Numbered from the stretch's first letter, positions 48,316 to 60,268 are shown. The stretch: 64,000 nt of DNA from Perca fluviatilis (GCF_010015445.1 NC_053126.1:6265249-6329248); one strand, 5' to 3'. Notes: generated by a model from the sequence alone, not told the origin. Made by a program: numbers and translations.

Positions 48316-51300
48316 CTCCTGCAACAGATTCTGACATGAAATAAAACACACTCTATAGAGCTATAGTGTTCTGTGTAAGAAATGTTGAACTCTCACACAT
48401 GACCATTGTCGTCCCGTCAACCATGAACTTGTCCTTCCAGGTCAAAATTGAAAATGAACTTCTTTTGTGCTTTTTCTGAAGTTTTTGACGCTTTTTCTGA
48501 AGCAGAAAATTCTGAATTATTTTGACTAATAGTTAAGATCCAACCCAGTCTCACGGCAGTTCGTGAAATGGTCACGTAATTTCATGTAATTTTGATTTGT
48601 GTACACGGACACGTTTATATCTGGGTTTTTTCTTTTCGTGATGGTCAGCACGTTTTTTTTAAAACTAATGTATTTCAGTGGGACGCATCTTCCGTGATCG
48701 CAGCACGATTCTCAACGAGAAGATGACGTAGCATTAAGAGCGGCTACGGTAGCGAGTAGTATGAAAGCCTGAAAAGGGAGGTTGGTTGAGATGGTGGATC
48801 GGTCAAACAACACAGGACTTTCACCCAGTAGACCGGAGATCGTGTCCCGCATGTCACGTTTCCTAAACCCAACCGTGCCGTTCTTCTTTTCCTAAACCCA
48901 ACCTGTCCCGCTGTATACAGCTGTGCAATTGTTGGTATTATAAAAAACGTGCTGACCATGAAAAAAACGAGATAAACGTGTTTGTGTACAAAAATCAAAT
49001 AGATAAAATTACGTGACCATGTCACAAACTGCTGTGAGACTGTTTTGTAAGATCAGAGGATGTTGATCACAGATGGGTATATGTCAAAGTTTAGTTCGAA
49101 TACTGTTTTGAACCCATTTAAACATTTATTTTTCAAATGCTATAAAATTGAATAAAACACGCAAAAATTCACTCAAAGTAATCATTAATTTTACCTGAAG
49201 AACGTTGTATGGAACCATCCATGTTATTTTTGGCCAATTTGGTTGAAAGAAATCCATATTTCTTAATTCTGATATACAACACTTTGGGGAAAAAAACGGG
49301 TCGAATTTGACCCGAGGACAACACAAGGGTTAATAAGTTAGTACATGTGAGTTCACTTCTACAAATACAGTTCTGTGGCAGTGAACATCTATTTAACTTA
49401 ATTAGATCTCAAGCTCTACCTGCCCCAAATCAAAAATATATATCTTCCCTTTTACATGTAGTGCTATTGTTTAATCTGAGATTGTTTTGGTGTGAGTCGA
49501 CCAGTGTTGGAGATATTAGTCATAGAGATACAGTACAGGCCAAAAGTTTGGACACACCTTCTCATTCAATGCGTTTCCTTTTATTTTCATGACTATTTCA
49601 TGACATGAGATTCTCACTGAAAGCATCAAAACTATGAATGAACACATGTAGAATTATGTAATTATGTATGTAAAAGTGTGAAATAACTGAAAACATGTCT
49701 TATATTTTAGATTCTTCAAAGTAGCCACCCTTTGCTTTTTTATTAATAAGGGAAAAAATTCCACTAATTAACCCTGACAAGGCACACCTGTGAAGTGAAA
49801 ACCATTTCAGGTGACTACCTCATGAAGCTCATTGAGAGAACACCAAGGGTTTGCAGAGTTATCAAAAAAAGCAAAGGGTGGCTACTTTGAAGAAACTAAA
49901 ATATAAGACATGTTTTCAGTTATTTCACACTTTTTTGTTAAGTACATAATTCCATATGTGTTCATTCATAGTTTTGATGCTTTCAGTGAGAATCTACAAT
50001 GTAAATAGTCATGAAAATAAAGGAAACACATTGAATGAGAAGGTGCGTCCAAACTTTTGGCCTGTACTGTATATCTTCCCTCTTACATGTAGTGCTATTG
50101 TTTAATCTGAGATTGTTTTGGTGTGAGTCGCCCAGTGTTGGAGATATTAGTCATAGAGATATAATGGAACCTTAAGTGGCACTTGGCTTGTGGTGCTCAA
50201 AGCGCCAAAACGATACATTGGAAAAACTCAACAGCAATGTCTCTTTCCAGAAATCATGACCCAGTTACTCATGATAATCCACATCACCTTTTCCAACTAA
50301 AGCATGATTTATGCTTCTGTGTAAAATATACGCCGTGGCTACGTACTTAGGTACGTGGAGACACGAACCTACGCCGTAGCCTGACGTGCACCTCTCGACG
50401 CACGTCGCTCGGCCGTGGCTTGGTAGCGTTGCATTTCCCCCGACTCATTTCCTGCTTCTCCTTCTCCATAAACCGCATGAAATCAAGGAGAGGGTTAACT
50501 TTTCCTGCTACAGATTTCCCACCGTGGTCACAAAGCACTGAGGAGACACTTCTCTCACTACAACTCTAGAGTCGGCACTCTCTCCGAAGCTAATCCTCAT
50601 CACTCTTACTCTCTCTACGGAAGCAATAGTGGCCCAAATCTGATTTTTTTTTTTCTTTTTTTGGGGGGGTCAAGTGACCAGGTCAGACTTCTTCAGAAAT
50701 AGTGTGAACACTCAAATCTTGCCCAGATCTGATTTTTTTTTTTCAAATCAGATTTAGACCACTTCCATGTGTGGTCCTGAATCAGACCCAGGTCAGATTT
50801 GTTTTTCAATGCGGCCGCAGTGTGAACAACCAAGACGGATTTGATGTGACTTTTACGTCAATCTACATCGACATTTGTCACAGTTATGCGCTGGCGGGAG
50901 TTAGCCCTAGACACAGACAGTAAAATTTAAAACTTGACTAGTCCTACAAAATGGAGAACAGTGATGGAGCAAGTCAGTGGAGGGAGAATGAGGTGTTAGA
51001 CCTAATTAGTGTATGGGGGAGATACTTCAATTCAGTCAAAACTAGAAGGATCATACCAGAACTGCTCCGGTTTTGAAAAAATAGCAAAGAAAATGGAAGA
51101 ACGGGGACATGGGAGAACGTGGCTGCAGTGTCATAACCAGCCTGACTTTAGTGCAACAGCGTGCTGATGTCATTGTTATTGTTCTTTTGCGAGTGCGGGT
51201 CAGTTCGGAAACGCAAACCGTTCACACTGGAATCTGATGTAGACCACATTCTAAAAGGTAATGTGAACAGCCAAAGAAAAAATCGGATCTGAGCAAAAAA

Positions 51301-54300
51301 TCCGAATTAAGAATTAAAGGTCACATGGCATGAAAATTTCACTTTATGAGGTTTTTTAACATTAATATGAGTTTCCCCAGCCTGCCTATGGTCCCCCAGT
51401 GGCTAGAATGGTGACCCTCCACCTTGCCCCCCCACCTCTCTCCTCCTCAATAGCTACAGACAGAAATGGTACATCCTAAGGAAAGCTCATTGTGGGACTG
51501 GCTCTAGTGGCTGTAATTCTGCACCAAGACTGAATTTCAGGAAAGAGACTTCAGATCCAGTATTAGGGGACCACTAAGGCCTATATAAAAGAGACTTCAG
51601 ATCCAGTATTAGGGGACCACTAAGGCCTATATAAAAGAGACTTCAGATCCAGTATTAGGGGACCACTAAGGCCAATATAAAAGAGACTTCAGATACAGTA
51701 TTAGGGGACCACTAAGGTCTATATAAAAGAGACTTCAGATACAGTATTAGGGGACCACTAAGGTCTATATAAAAGAGACTTCAGATACAGTATTAGGGGA
51801 CCACTAAGGTCTATATAAAAGAGACTTCAGATCCAGTATTAGGGGACCACTAAGGCCTATATAAAAGAGACTTCAGATACAGTATTAGGGGACCACTAAG
51901 GTCTATATAAAAGAGACTTCAGATACAGTATTAGGGGACCACTAAGGCCTATATAAAAGAGACTTCAGATACAGTATTAGGGGACCACTAAGGTCTATAT
52001 AAAAGAGACTTCAGATACAGTATTAGGGGACCACTAAGGCCTATATAAAAGAGACTTCAGATACAGTATTAGGGGACCACTAAGGCCTATATAAAAGATA
52101 CTTCAGATACAGTATTAGGGGACCACTAAGGCCTATATAAAAGAGACTTCAGATACAGTATTAGGGGGCCACTAAGGTCTATATAAAAGAGACTTCAGAT
52201 ACAGTATTAGGGGACCACTAAGGTCTATATAAAAGAGACTTCAGATACAGTATTAGGGGACCACTAAGGTCTATATAAAAGAGACTTCAGATACAGTATT
52301 AGGGGACCACTAAGGTCTATATAAAATAGACTTCAGATACAGTATTAGGGGACCACTAAGGTCTATATAAAAGCATCCAAAAAGCAGCATGTCATAGGAC
52401 CTTTTAAGACTTGCGGAGTGACCGTAGCGACCACACACTCCCCCACGCACACACGCCGGCCCTGCTATTCCCTTAAAGAGATCAACGCACACTCCAACGC
52501 ACAAGTATAAACTTTAGGCCACTTACGTAGGCTACGGCGAAAGCTCTGCGTAGAGCCTCCGCACAACCATAAATCAAGCTTTAAACCCACTTCAAACCAG
52601 GAAAGAGAGCACAGAGAAAACCGAAAATCTCTCATGTGAGACAATCCAAACTTTTCTCACTTTGGCAGAAAATAATGTTTTTATGGGTTATAGTAAGAAA
52701 CTGGTTGAGAAATTACGTTCTCAGGGCCTTTTTAAATATATTTCAATATATCTCCTCCATAACCATTTACATATAAAGTACCCCACAGCTTAAAAAAACA
52801 ACAACAAAGTCACCTGTGTCCTCTCCTTTCCACCAGCTTCAGCGATGCCACCTGCTCCGTCAGAGAAGACGCTTCCGTCCGGCTCCGATTTCTCCTCCAA
52901 AGCCGTTTTGTGTCTGATAGAGGCCGTCGGGCGCCGCTGGGGCCTGTACGAGACACGGGAACGCTCACAGCTCTTCCAGAGTGTCCAGGAGGAGATGGCC
53001 TCCAAGGGGCACGTGCTTCCTGTCGAAAAGATCCGCCGCAAGTGGAACAACCTCATCGTCACATACAAGAGGGTCAAAGACCGCAGCCGGGAGACGGGAC
53101 ACGCTAAAACGTCCTGGGAGTTCTTCGATGTAAGTCTACATTTTTCTTTTTTTCTACGTTTTCTCTCTATTTCCCCAAAATGTTGGATTGAATATGAAGG
53201 GAAGGACTTTATCTGTATAGCACATTTCATACACTAGGGCAATTCGATGTGTTTGAAAATATCAGTTTTTTAAAAACCACAAGACACTTCTTATAGTTTC
53301 TAAATGATTTTGGGGCTAATTTGGACTTGCAGCTGGCTCGGGAAATGGAACTGGATCAGGTCTGAGTTCTTACCCAGAAACCAAGTTCCAACACCAAACC
53401 ATGTTTACCCATGATGCCTGCAGTGCAAGCAGATGCATTTTTTGATGAGTTTTATAAAGAAAGTTATAATAAATCAGCTCAAACATCCCACTTACAGACT
53501 ATTACTTTCTACTCATTTTGACTCTCCTTCCAGGTCTCCCTTGTCACACCCTTGTCAAAGTCCAGACGTCATTGACTGTTTGCGAAACCCCGCCCTCCAA
53601 TAACAGTGATTGTGCAATCATAGCTTAGCAACCAAACCGCAGGCCTGCCAAACTTTGGATTTCTCCACATGTTGACGCAGTGTACATAGTGTGCTGTAGT
53701 GAGATAGTCTGCATCAAGGAGTTTGGAGGGCGGTGTATATCTTTACAAAAAAGATGAGTTACAACACTTACAGTAGCATGGAACCTAGTGTATGAATGGA
53801 CTTCTCTGTCATGTGTCAACGTGTGTGTTCCTACTGCCGAGAGATCAACTGATGGTGCCACAAATAATAACTTTATTTGCTATAGCACCTTACGGACAAA
53901 GTAACAAAGTGCTTCACATGATAAACATTGTTAAAGTGCTCATATTATGCTCATTTTCAGGTTCATAATTGTATTTAGAGGTTGTACCAGAATAGGTTTA
54001 CATGGTTTAATTTTCAAAATCATCATAATTTTTGGTGTACTGCACATTGCTGCAGCTCCTCTTTTCACCCTGTGTGTTGAGCTCTCTGTTTTAGCTACAG
54101 AGTGAGGCATCTCACTTCTATTACATCTTTGTTGGGAGTCGCACATGTGCAGTAGCTAGGTAAGGACTACTAGCCAGTCAGAAGCAGAGTATGAGGGAGT
54201 GCCACGCTAGCAGCTAGGCGAGCATTATAACGTGGGTTACAAAGTGACGCACGTTTGTCTCTGAAGTAAAGGCTGGACTACAATAGAGCTGTTCGGAGCA

Positions 54301-55501
54301 GTTTGTGAACAGTGTTTTCTGTTGGAGATGGTAAGTCCCTTTGGGGTGGACTTTGGGCTTTTTCACTTTGTAAAACTATTATGTGCACAAAAAAGATATA
54401 TAACACAATAAAGGAAAGGGGAAAAGCCAAAAAGCACAATATGAGCACTTTAAAAACCCCAAGTTTAAACAAGTGAGTGAGTCAACCGAGACTGCAGAAC
54501 GTAAGACAATAGGAAGGGCGGAGCCACCACTTCAAAGGAACGGTCACCTTTAGTAACCTGGCTTGTTTATTTCCTCTCTCCATCTCTCTTTGTCTTTCTT
54601 TTGTCTTCTCTTACACTAGCTGATGGACGCCACACTCTGTGACACGGTTGGCACTCAGATTGTCAACACCAAAAGAAACAAGGGCAGCAACACGGTTTCC
54701 ACTCTGCCTGGCCCTTTGGCAAAGATTGCTGCAAAACCACAGTTTCCGCCCACCCCCATCATCCGCCCCGATGGGGACTTTGCTTCCACTGGTGGGGTGG
54801 ACTCAGCGGGTCAGGGAGCCGTCAGCAGTCAAACCATCAGTAGCGTTGCGGCCATTACCTCAGTGACTACAGCCACCATGTGCCCGACACATGCTCCGGA
54901 GCTCAAGCCCCTGATCGTCCTCAACAGTGACATTGTTCCAACCAGCATCCATCCAGCCACCATTGTGCCATCTCCATCTTTTATCTCCTCGCCTTGTTTC
55001 ACAGAGACAGCTTCTACTTCCCCTTCCCTTGGCTCGACTGGCAACACAGACCTCAACACGTCGCGCTACGTTGGCCGCAAAGCTCCATCATTCTCGTCAG
55101 GCGTCGTCGCACCCTTTCGCCTTAGCAACGCGCCGCTCGGCAACAATCCGAGTCTCCTCGGCCTCTCCTCCTCTTTCATCCCGACCTCCTCTTGTCTCAC
55201 TTCTTCCATTTCCACCTCGTTATCCACAAGAACCGCGTCGGGAACCGAAGGAGACAACGAGAAGGGAAGCGAGGGGCGGAGCAGCGCCACTTTGTTCCAG
55301 GAGGTTCTGCAGCGGCAGGAGGAGCAGGCCTACCTCGACCGAGTGGCTCGCCGCAGGGTGGAAGCCCGAGAGAAGAGGCGCGAGAGGAGGGAGGTACGGA
55401 TGGCAGAGTCCATCGGCAGGATAGCCACCGCCCTGGAGCTGCTCTCCTCCAAACAGGACACGGTCATCGCCCTCCTGCAGAGACTGGCTGATCGGAAGTG
55501 A
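47756..55501 (+). CDS. Trihelix (Myb/SANT-like) DNA-binding domain protein, 4 exons, 488 aa
   Basis: Exons: 47756-47978, 48132-48200, 52837-53129, 54620-55501. GT/AG junctions keep frame; exon 3 may instead start at 52843. The start ATG has a good context (CAGCCATGG). Exon 1 encodes a SUMO-type motif VKTE (17-20) and a run of 14 Gly (47-60). Exon 3 plus the start of exon 4 encode one trihelix/Myb_DNA-bind_4-like domain (about 115-205) with regularly spaced Trp132, Trp167 (RRKWNNL) and Trp191 (SWEFFD). A long Ser/Thr/Pro-rich region follows, then a strongly charged helix (RRRVEAREKRRERREVRMAE) leading to a C-terminal leucine-rich coiled coil that ends LLQRLADRK. Likely a nuclear DNA-binding regulator, possibly dimeric. 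Proteins of this type are often derived from PIF/Harbinger transposon Myb-like proteins. I cannot name the orthologue. Confidence 0.85.
48234..48302. repeat. (GT)n microsatellite at the start of trihelix-gene intron 2
   Basis: About 34 GT units beginning some 33 bp after the exon 2 donor GTGAGT (48201). Confidence 0.9.
48546..49045. mobile_element. Interspersed repeat, relative of 90-790
   Basis: Ends are inverted: AGTCTCACGGCAGTTCGTGA at the left, CACAAACTGCTGTGAGACT at the right, with TGGTCACGTAATTT mirrored by AAATTACGTGACCA. The interior is shared with 90-790. No ORF; non-autonomous DNA transposon-like. Confidence 0.65.
49085..49335. repeat. Repeat family G, copy (minus orientation)
   Basis: Ends AAATTTGACCCGAGGACAAC then ACAAGGGTTAA. 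The same family occurs at 57405-57690 and 63565-64000 (ACCCTTGTGTTGTCTTCC). It contains TGGTTGAAAGAAATCC and CTATAAAATTGAATAAAAC blocks seen in all copies. Confidence 0.65.
49439..49530 (+). repeat. 92-bp direct repeat, left copy
   Basis: Begins TATATCTTCCCT and ends CATAGAGATA. Matches 50070-50161 with two mismatches. The two copies flank a Tc1-type MITE exactly at its TA target dinucleotides. Confidence 0.85.
49531..50069. mobile_element. Tc1/mariner-type MITE with long inverted repeats
   Basis: Ends CAGTACAGGCCAAAAGTTTG and CAAACTTTTGGCCTGTACTG, flanked by TA. The arms are about 200 bp and include CATGTCTTATATTTTAG and GTAGCCACCCTTTGC. 539 bp, no transposase. Confidence 0.85.
50070..50161 (+). 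repeat. 92-bp direct repeat, right copy
   Basis: Second copy of 49439-49530 with the same length; differences are C for T near the start and C for A in GTGAGTCG(A/C). Confidence 0.85.
50629..51303. mobile_element. Element with (T)n-rich ends carrying a trihelix ORF relic
   Basis: Begins TGGCCCAAATCTGATTTTTT and ends near AAAAAATCGGATCTGAGC, so the ends are roughly inverted. Internal repeats of CAGATCTGATTTTT lie near the left end. The presence of a Myb/trihelix-like ORF suggests a PIF/Harbinger-related element, but no transposase is left. Confidence 0.45.
50951..51154 (+). pseudogene. Decayed trihelix (Myb/SANT-like) ORF
   Basis: Frame 1 from ATG 50951 contains QWRENEVLDLISVWG and stops at a TGA near 51075. 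An overlapping frame continues with CSGFEKIAKKMEERGHGRTW then LQCHNQ. Together these show the trihelix pattern (first Trp followed by acidic residues, then F-x-x-I-A-x-x-M, then RTW-x-Q-C). A frame break separates the halves. It lies in intron 2 of the gene at 47756-55501 and cannot be spliced in frame as it stands. Confidence 0.7.
51315..52406 (+). mobile_element. MITE-like element A, copy 4 (eighteen 46-bp units)
   Basis: Starts TAAAGGTCACATGGCATG and ends CATGTCATAGGACCTTTTA. The middle part between CACCATTCTAGCC-like sequence and the array is shortened relative to copy 2. The minisatellite expansion at 51545-52372 makes up most of its length. Confidence 0.85.
51545..52372 (+). repeat. 46-bp minisatellite, 18 units, each with a TATA-box-like motif
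   Basis: Exact 46-bp period from 51545 to 52372 with no indels. Each unit reads GAGACTTCAGATMCAGTATT, then AGGGGACCACTAAGG, then a CTATATAAAA block. Variants: ATCCAG in units 1-3 and 7, ATACAG elsewhere; GCCT or GTCT before ATATAAAA alternate through the array. Unit 3 has CCAATATAAAA. Confidence 0.95.
53933..54451. mobile_element. MITE-like element B, copy 2, in trihelix-gene intron 3
   Basis: Ends AAAGTGCTCATATTATGCT and AGCACAATATGAGCACTTT. Matches 26337-26839 throughout, with small indels. It finishes 168 bp before the exon 4 acceptor. Confidence 0.8.
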
Positions 55502-55514
55502 TGGAGGCTGAAAC

Positions 55515-55883
55515 TAGGGCTGCACCTTTCATCGCAATTTTATCAAAATCGTAATATGGACTAATGCAATCCATCCAAATCGCAGGGCGGGCGCAATATT
55601 TGTTAAAGGCAAAATGTGTTAAAACATTCTGAATTAAATATTGTGGTGCTGCAGAGACAGCCCAGCCTACAAATTGCATCCTACAGAGTAAAGAAAACAA
55701 TCCTATTGGTAAAGATCCTTGCAAAAATCACACTATAATCATTTTAATTTTGATATTTTTCAATGAAAATTTGAATAACGATACAAAAATGGTCATTCCC
55801 TCCAATATCGTGAATTATATAGTAATCGCAAAATCAGTCAAAATAACCACAATTAGATATTTTCATCATATCGTGCAGCCCTA
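55515..55883. mobile_element. MITE of the gggctgcac family in the trihelix 3' UTR region
   Basis: Starts TAGGGCTGCACCTTTCATCG and ends ATATCGTGCAGCCCTA. It begins 14 bp after the stop codon, so the 3' UTR probably includes it. The interior is AT-rich with ATCGCAA motifs and no ORF. Confidence 0.65.
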
Positions 55884-56091
55884 GCTGAAAGGCTGCAAAA
55901 CAAAGGCGCTCTCATCCTGAGATCACGCTTATGAAAACTTCTCTCAATATGTCTGCCATGTAGTGAGCCAGAGTTCCACATGCTACTGAGAAGGGTTTTA
56001 CTCTCTTCAACTTAATGTAAATAAAATTTTATAAAATCATACGAGCTGGTCACTTTTCTACATTAAGCATATGTGATATGGGTAGGATTGG

Positions 56092-56495
56092 GCATCGAGA
56101 ACCGGTTCCATCTTGGAATTATTTAAAAAATTACGATTTCAGTGGAATCGTTTGGAAAATGTTGGTTTTGAATCCGATCATATGTTCCAAATTGTACATG
56201 CGCATGTTTTGGTTTCCGTAGCAGCCACTATATTTCCAGGCTTGTGGTGTGGCAGCCATGGAGCACAGTAAGTGGCACTCTAATGTGGCTTTACTTTACA
56301 TTGAAAAAGCCCGGTAAAACTGTAAACCACCATTGAATAAAAATAAAAATGGCCTCTTATCTGTGAAATAAGAATATGGCCCGTTAACACTCCACCCCTC
56401 AAAGAATCCGAATCGAGAATAGATAAGAACCGGAATCGAAAGGAAGAATCGGAATTGGAATCAGAATTGTTCAAATCAAAACGATGCCCAACCCT
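56092..56495. mobile_element. MITE-like element
   Basis: Ends GGATTGGGCATCGAGAACCG and CAAAACGATGCCCAACCCT, with inverted GGTTGGGCATCG-type termini. The interior has many AATCGGAAT-type blocks. No ORF. Confidence 0.6.
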
Positions 56496-56562
56496 ACATT
56501 ATGGGATGCTATTGTTACATGCTTTACATTTCAGTGCATTACAGTGTGCTGCATGATCATCC

Positions 56563-56568
56563 AATAAA
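56563..56568 (+). terminator. Candidate poly(A) signal of the trihelix gene
   Basis: AATAAA followed by a TTTTGTCTGAG GT-rich stretch. The earlier AATAAA at 56020-56025 is an alternative. Confidence 0.35.
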
Positions 56569-58621
56569 AACGTTCTCTTTGAACCTTCAGCAAGATTAGA
56601 TTTTGTCTGAGTAGTTTTGAGTAAAATGAATGATAATTACTGTGAGCTTTCATGTAAAGATGCTAAAAATGATGTCAGCATTTGCTCTGGGCAAACAATC
56701 TTTAAATTAATGATTGACAATGCTTTGACAAGGAGAGGTACATATTGTTTTCAAGTCTTATCTTTACAGCCAGTACTGATGTGCCCTTATAGACATTGGA
56801 ACAGTTTGTTGGCCAATGTAATCATTCCTCCTCTCATCTCACAATGGCCAAGAAGAGATCTCTTCCTAAATGCATTTATAATGTAAGAGATGGGGGACAA
56901 CCCAGAGTCCATTTTCTGTACAAAACTGATTTCTACAGTTAAGCAGAAGCTATATGAGCAGCCTGTTTTTAAAAGGAAAAACCAAGCGAGTATTTTCTAT
57001 AGTTAGTCAATTTTGTACCAAATTCCCTGCTTGTGCTGTTTCTCCACTGCAACTCAGCAAGAAAACACAGTCGAAGAAACCAAAAAAATGGGGATTTTCT
57101 ACTTAAAAGACCAAAACGTTTGAAGTTACCCACTTGATTTGTTTAACGCTGACTTCTAAAGGCTCTCATTAGCTTCAGCTGAACTCTAATGTATTTCTGC
57201 ACATAAGAAGGATGGGGGAACACATTCCAGGTATTTCTTCGCTGCCAGTAGGCCTATGGACAGGAGGAACAATATAGCCATGTGGGTTTCATGTATTAGA
57301 ACATCTTCAAAATGAATAAAATCATTTCCCCACTAGATGGCGCTTTCTGTCTACCAATAAGTTTTTGGTCAGTTAAAGTTTTAAGACAAAGTAGTGCAAC
57401 TTTTCAGTAGGGCACTTTTCCACCGATGCTTTTGTCACTTTTTCCCAATGTTTTTTTTCTGCACCTTTTGACGTTTTCCCCCTCCCCCACCTTTTAAGCT
57501 TTTCCCGACATTTTTGTCACTTTTTTCAACGTTCTTTTATAAAAAATTTTTTTTTTCAAATGCTGTAAAATTGAATACAACTTGTAAAGAGCGTATGGAG
57601 CCATCCACGTTATTTCTTTTGAAAATGTGGTTGAAGGAAACCCAAATTTCTGATATAGAAATTTGACCCGAGGACAACAGGAGGGTTAGGACTGATCCAT
57701 TGCCCAATTTTGACATACAGTAGCCTATGTGACTTTCATTTGGTTATCCATTAACAACCATCATGTTGTACTATGTATTGCTATTTCAAAGTGGTACTAC
57801 TGTTTCAAAGAGAAAATCCTTTTCTAGGAAAACATTTTCAGACTCTTGAACATGTAAACGTGTACAACTTTTGCTTTTAGGGTATTTTCGGTCAGGGCCC
57901 TAAAGTATAATCCGTTTTTCGTTTCAAACCAAAAACGGAAAAACAAAACTATGAGCTCCGTTTCCTCGTTTTTCCAATGTCCATACAAATTAATAATTAA
58001 CTGGAAAACTGCTCGTTTTTCAACTGTTGTTTTTTTGTTATTCATGTTTCCGTTTTAACCCAAGAGCGAGAATACGGGCTCATTTTTATAATGTGCATAA
58101 TCATTGAAAATCTGATGGAACACAGGTCTCGTTTATAATGTTATTTTGGTCTTACGTCTTAAGATCAAAGTTGACTAAAACAAATCCGCTCTGGACAGGA
58201 AGTAACATTAACGTGTCAAAATAAAAGTATGAGAGCTGTAATAACTGCCAGAAGAACAATGTACTTTAGCTTTTGCCTGTAGCTTGTCAGATTAAGCTAC
58301 AGTTAATTATTTAGGGTTATATAAAGTATTTAATTGAGCAACATTCATTAATATAAGCCACAAAGGGAGTAAGAATGGATATTGTTTTAAAATAGAAATA
58401 GGATTATAATAATTTTTGCCAGAAGAATGAGGCACTTTATGAATACATTGTTTGCCTGTAGCTTGTCAGATTAGGCTCAAGTTAGCTATTTAGGGTTATA
58501 TAAAGTATTTAATTATTAAATAATAATTTTTAAATCACATGAAATCTGCATTCATCTATTATTAGCCTATGTGTGGCAGTTATTGACTAGTTACTCTAAT
58601 CTTACACCAGCCAGTAAAAAG

Positions 58622-58886
58622 GCATCTAACACTTGTGTTGTCTTCGGGTTAACTTTGTCGTGTTTTCAAAGTTTCTTATAAGAAATTTGGGTTTCTTTCA
58701 ACCAAATTAACCAAAAACAACATGCATTGTTCCCTTCCAATGTTCTTTGCAAGTAAATTAATATTCACAACTTTCATAACATTTTGGGTGTTTTATTCAA
58801 ATTTATAGTAGTTATGGTCTTCCCGGGTGAATTTTGACCTGGTAGTGCAATAAGGCACCATTGAGCTTTACAGAAGATATATTTAC

Positions 58887-58927
<41 letters not shown>

Positions 58928-59170
58928 CACACAGACACACACACACACTCAGACACATGCACACACACACACACATAAACACACACAGAAACACACACAC
59001 ACACACATAAACACACATACACAGACAGACAGACATAAAGACACAGACAGACACACACAATTGTTGGGTCTTTGTAAATTATAGAGTGTGGTCTAGACCT
59101 ACTCTATTTGTAAAGTGTCCTGGGATAACTCTTGTTATGATTTGATACTATAAATAAAAGTGAATTGAAT
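58622..59170. repeat. Family G-like repeat, CA-rich tract and LINE-3'-like tail
   Basis: 58622-58850 has AACACTTGTGTTGTCTTCGG and TTTGGGTTTCTTTCAACC, as in family G. CA-rich microsatellite sequence occupies about 58890-59060. 59070-59170 (GTAAAGTGTCCTGGGATAAC, ending TATAAATAAAAGTGAATTGA) looks like the 3' end of a fish LINE. Confidence 0.5.
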
Positions 59171-59513
59171 ATATCAGTCTGTTATAATCCAAAACAACTA
59201 ATAGTATATCCTCATTTTACTTAGAAATTAGGTATAATTCATGTAAATTAGGTCTGTTGACCATGAATGCAAAAAATAAGTGTAAAACTAATGAGTGGAA
59301 TGAAGTTGGATAAAAGGGGTAACCCAGAATTGAGTGATAAATTACTTCATGCTTTATGAAATGGTCAATTTAGTTATGCCAATAACATTTATAATGACCC
59401 AATTTATAAGACAACACAAGGGCTAAACCACCTGACCACTTAAATGAAAAGGCTTCTTTTTGCAACTCTGCAGAATATTCATGTGACATGGTTGACCAAC
59501 TTAACTGCCAATA

Positions 59514-60154
59514 CAGTTTTTTACAATCACTTTGGCACTAATTTCAGAACCTTGACGTCATTTTTCAAAACTCTAGACACAAAACTCAAAACCAATGATC
59601 GTTTTTCAAAACTCTAACACTTGTTTCAATTGCTTGGATACAATACACATAAACCAAAGATCATTTGTTCATTTAACAAAGATCATCTGTTCAATATGAC
59701 ACAACTTAACATCAAAGTACTACTATTTCAAAAAGCAATTCACACATTACAGTTCGGATGATTGTCTATTCATTCCATTACAATCATCTAACTATCAATT
59801 GATACAACTACTCAAAATGATAAGTAACTGTTGCATTACCATTACAGCTTTTTACAATCACTTTGCTCCTAATTTCAGAACCTTGATGTCATTTTTCAAA
59901 ACTCTACACACAAAACGATCATCACTTGTAACACAGGCTGTCCAACGTTCAAAACATTGCATTGTGCATTCATATCTTTAAAGAAATATTGCACTTGCAC
60001 GATCACTGGTTCAAAAAACAAATTTATTGTGAAATACCATTGAAACATTACATTAGATCACCCACACACAAGCTACCCATAGTTTCACTGGGTCATCGTT
60101 CTTACAATCATTAAATATTATAGTACAAAATAGGTGATATTTGTTTCATTATGG

Positions 60155-60218
<64 letters not shown>

Positions 60219-60268
60219 GTAAAAGTACTGCAGTAGTAGAGAGAATACTACAGACCAATGTGGTACAA

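Larger units (their letters stand above)
50298..52583. mobile_element. Composite DNA transposon with nested insertions, trihelix-gene intron 2
   Basis: Outer inverted ends TAAAGCATGATTTATG and CATAAATCAAGCTTTA, flanked by AAC on both sides. Sequence next to the ends (TACGCCGTGGCTACG; CGTAGGCTACGGCG) is also partly mirrored. Inside are a trihelix-ORF-bearing element (about 50629-51303) and MITE A copy 4 (51315-52406). Remove these and the host element is about 500 bp with no coding. Confidence 0.6.
55502..57889. other. 3' UTR / downstream region of the trihelix gene
   Basis: Contains two MITE-like elements (separate entries), candidate AATAAA signals at 56020-56025 and 56563-56568, and a family G repeat at about 57405-57690 ending AAATTTGACCCGAGGACAAC. 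Sequence 56580-57400 is AT-rich without a supported gene. Confidence 0.5.

Noticed and set aside
50347..50538. Minus-strand frame MLCDHGGKSVAGKVNPLL...
   Set aside because: Some resemblance to short MADF/Myb-type transposon proteins, but only 63 codons at a composite element's edge, with too few diagnostic residues to call.
57824..58045. Minus-strand ORF starting MNNKKTTVEKRAVFQL, matched by a plus-strand ORF at 62872-63144
   Set aside because: Both are the same sequence in the two inverted arms of the foldback element. Similarity to each other is explained by the arms, and no protein family is recognised.
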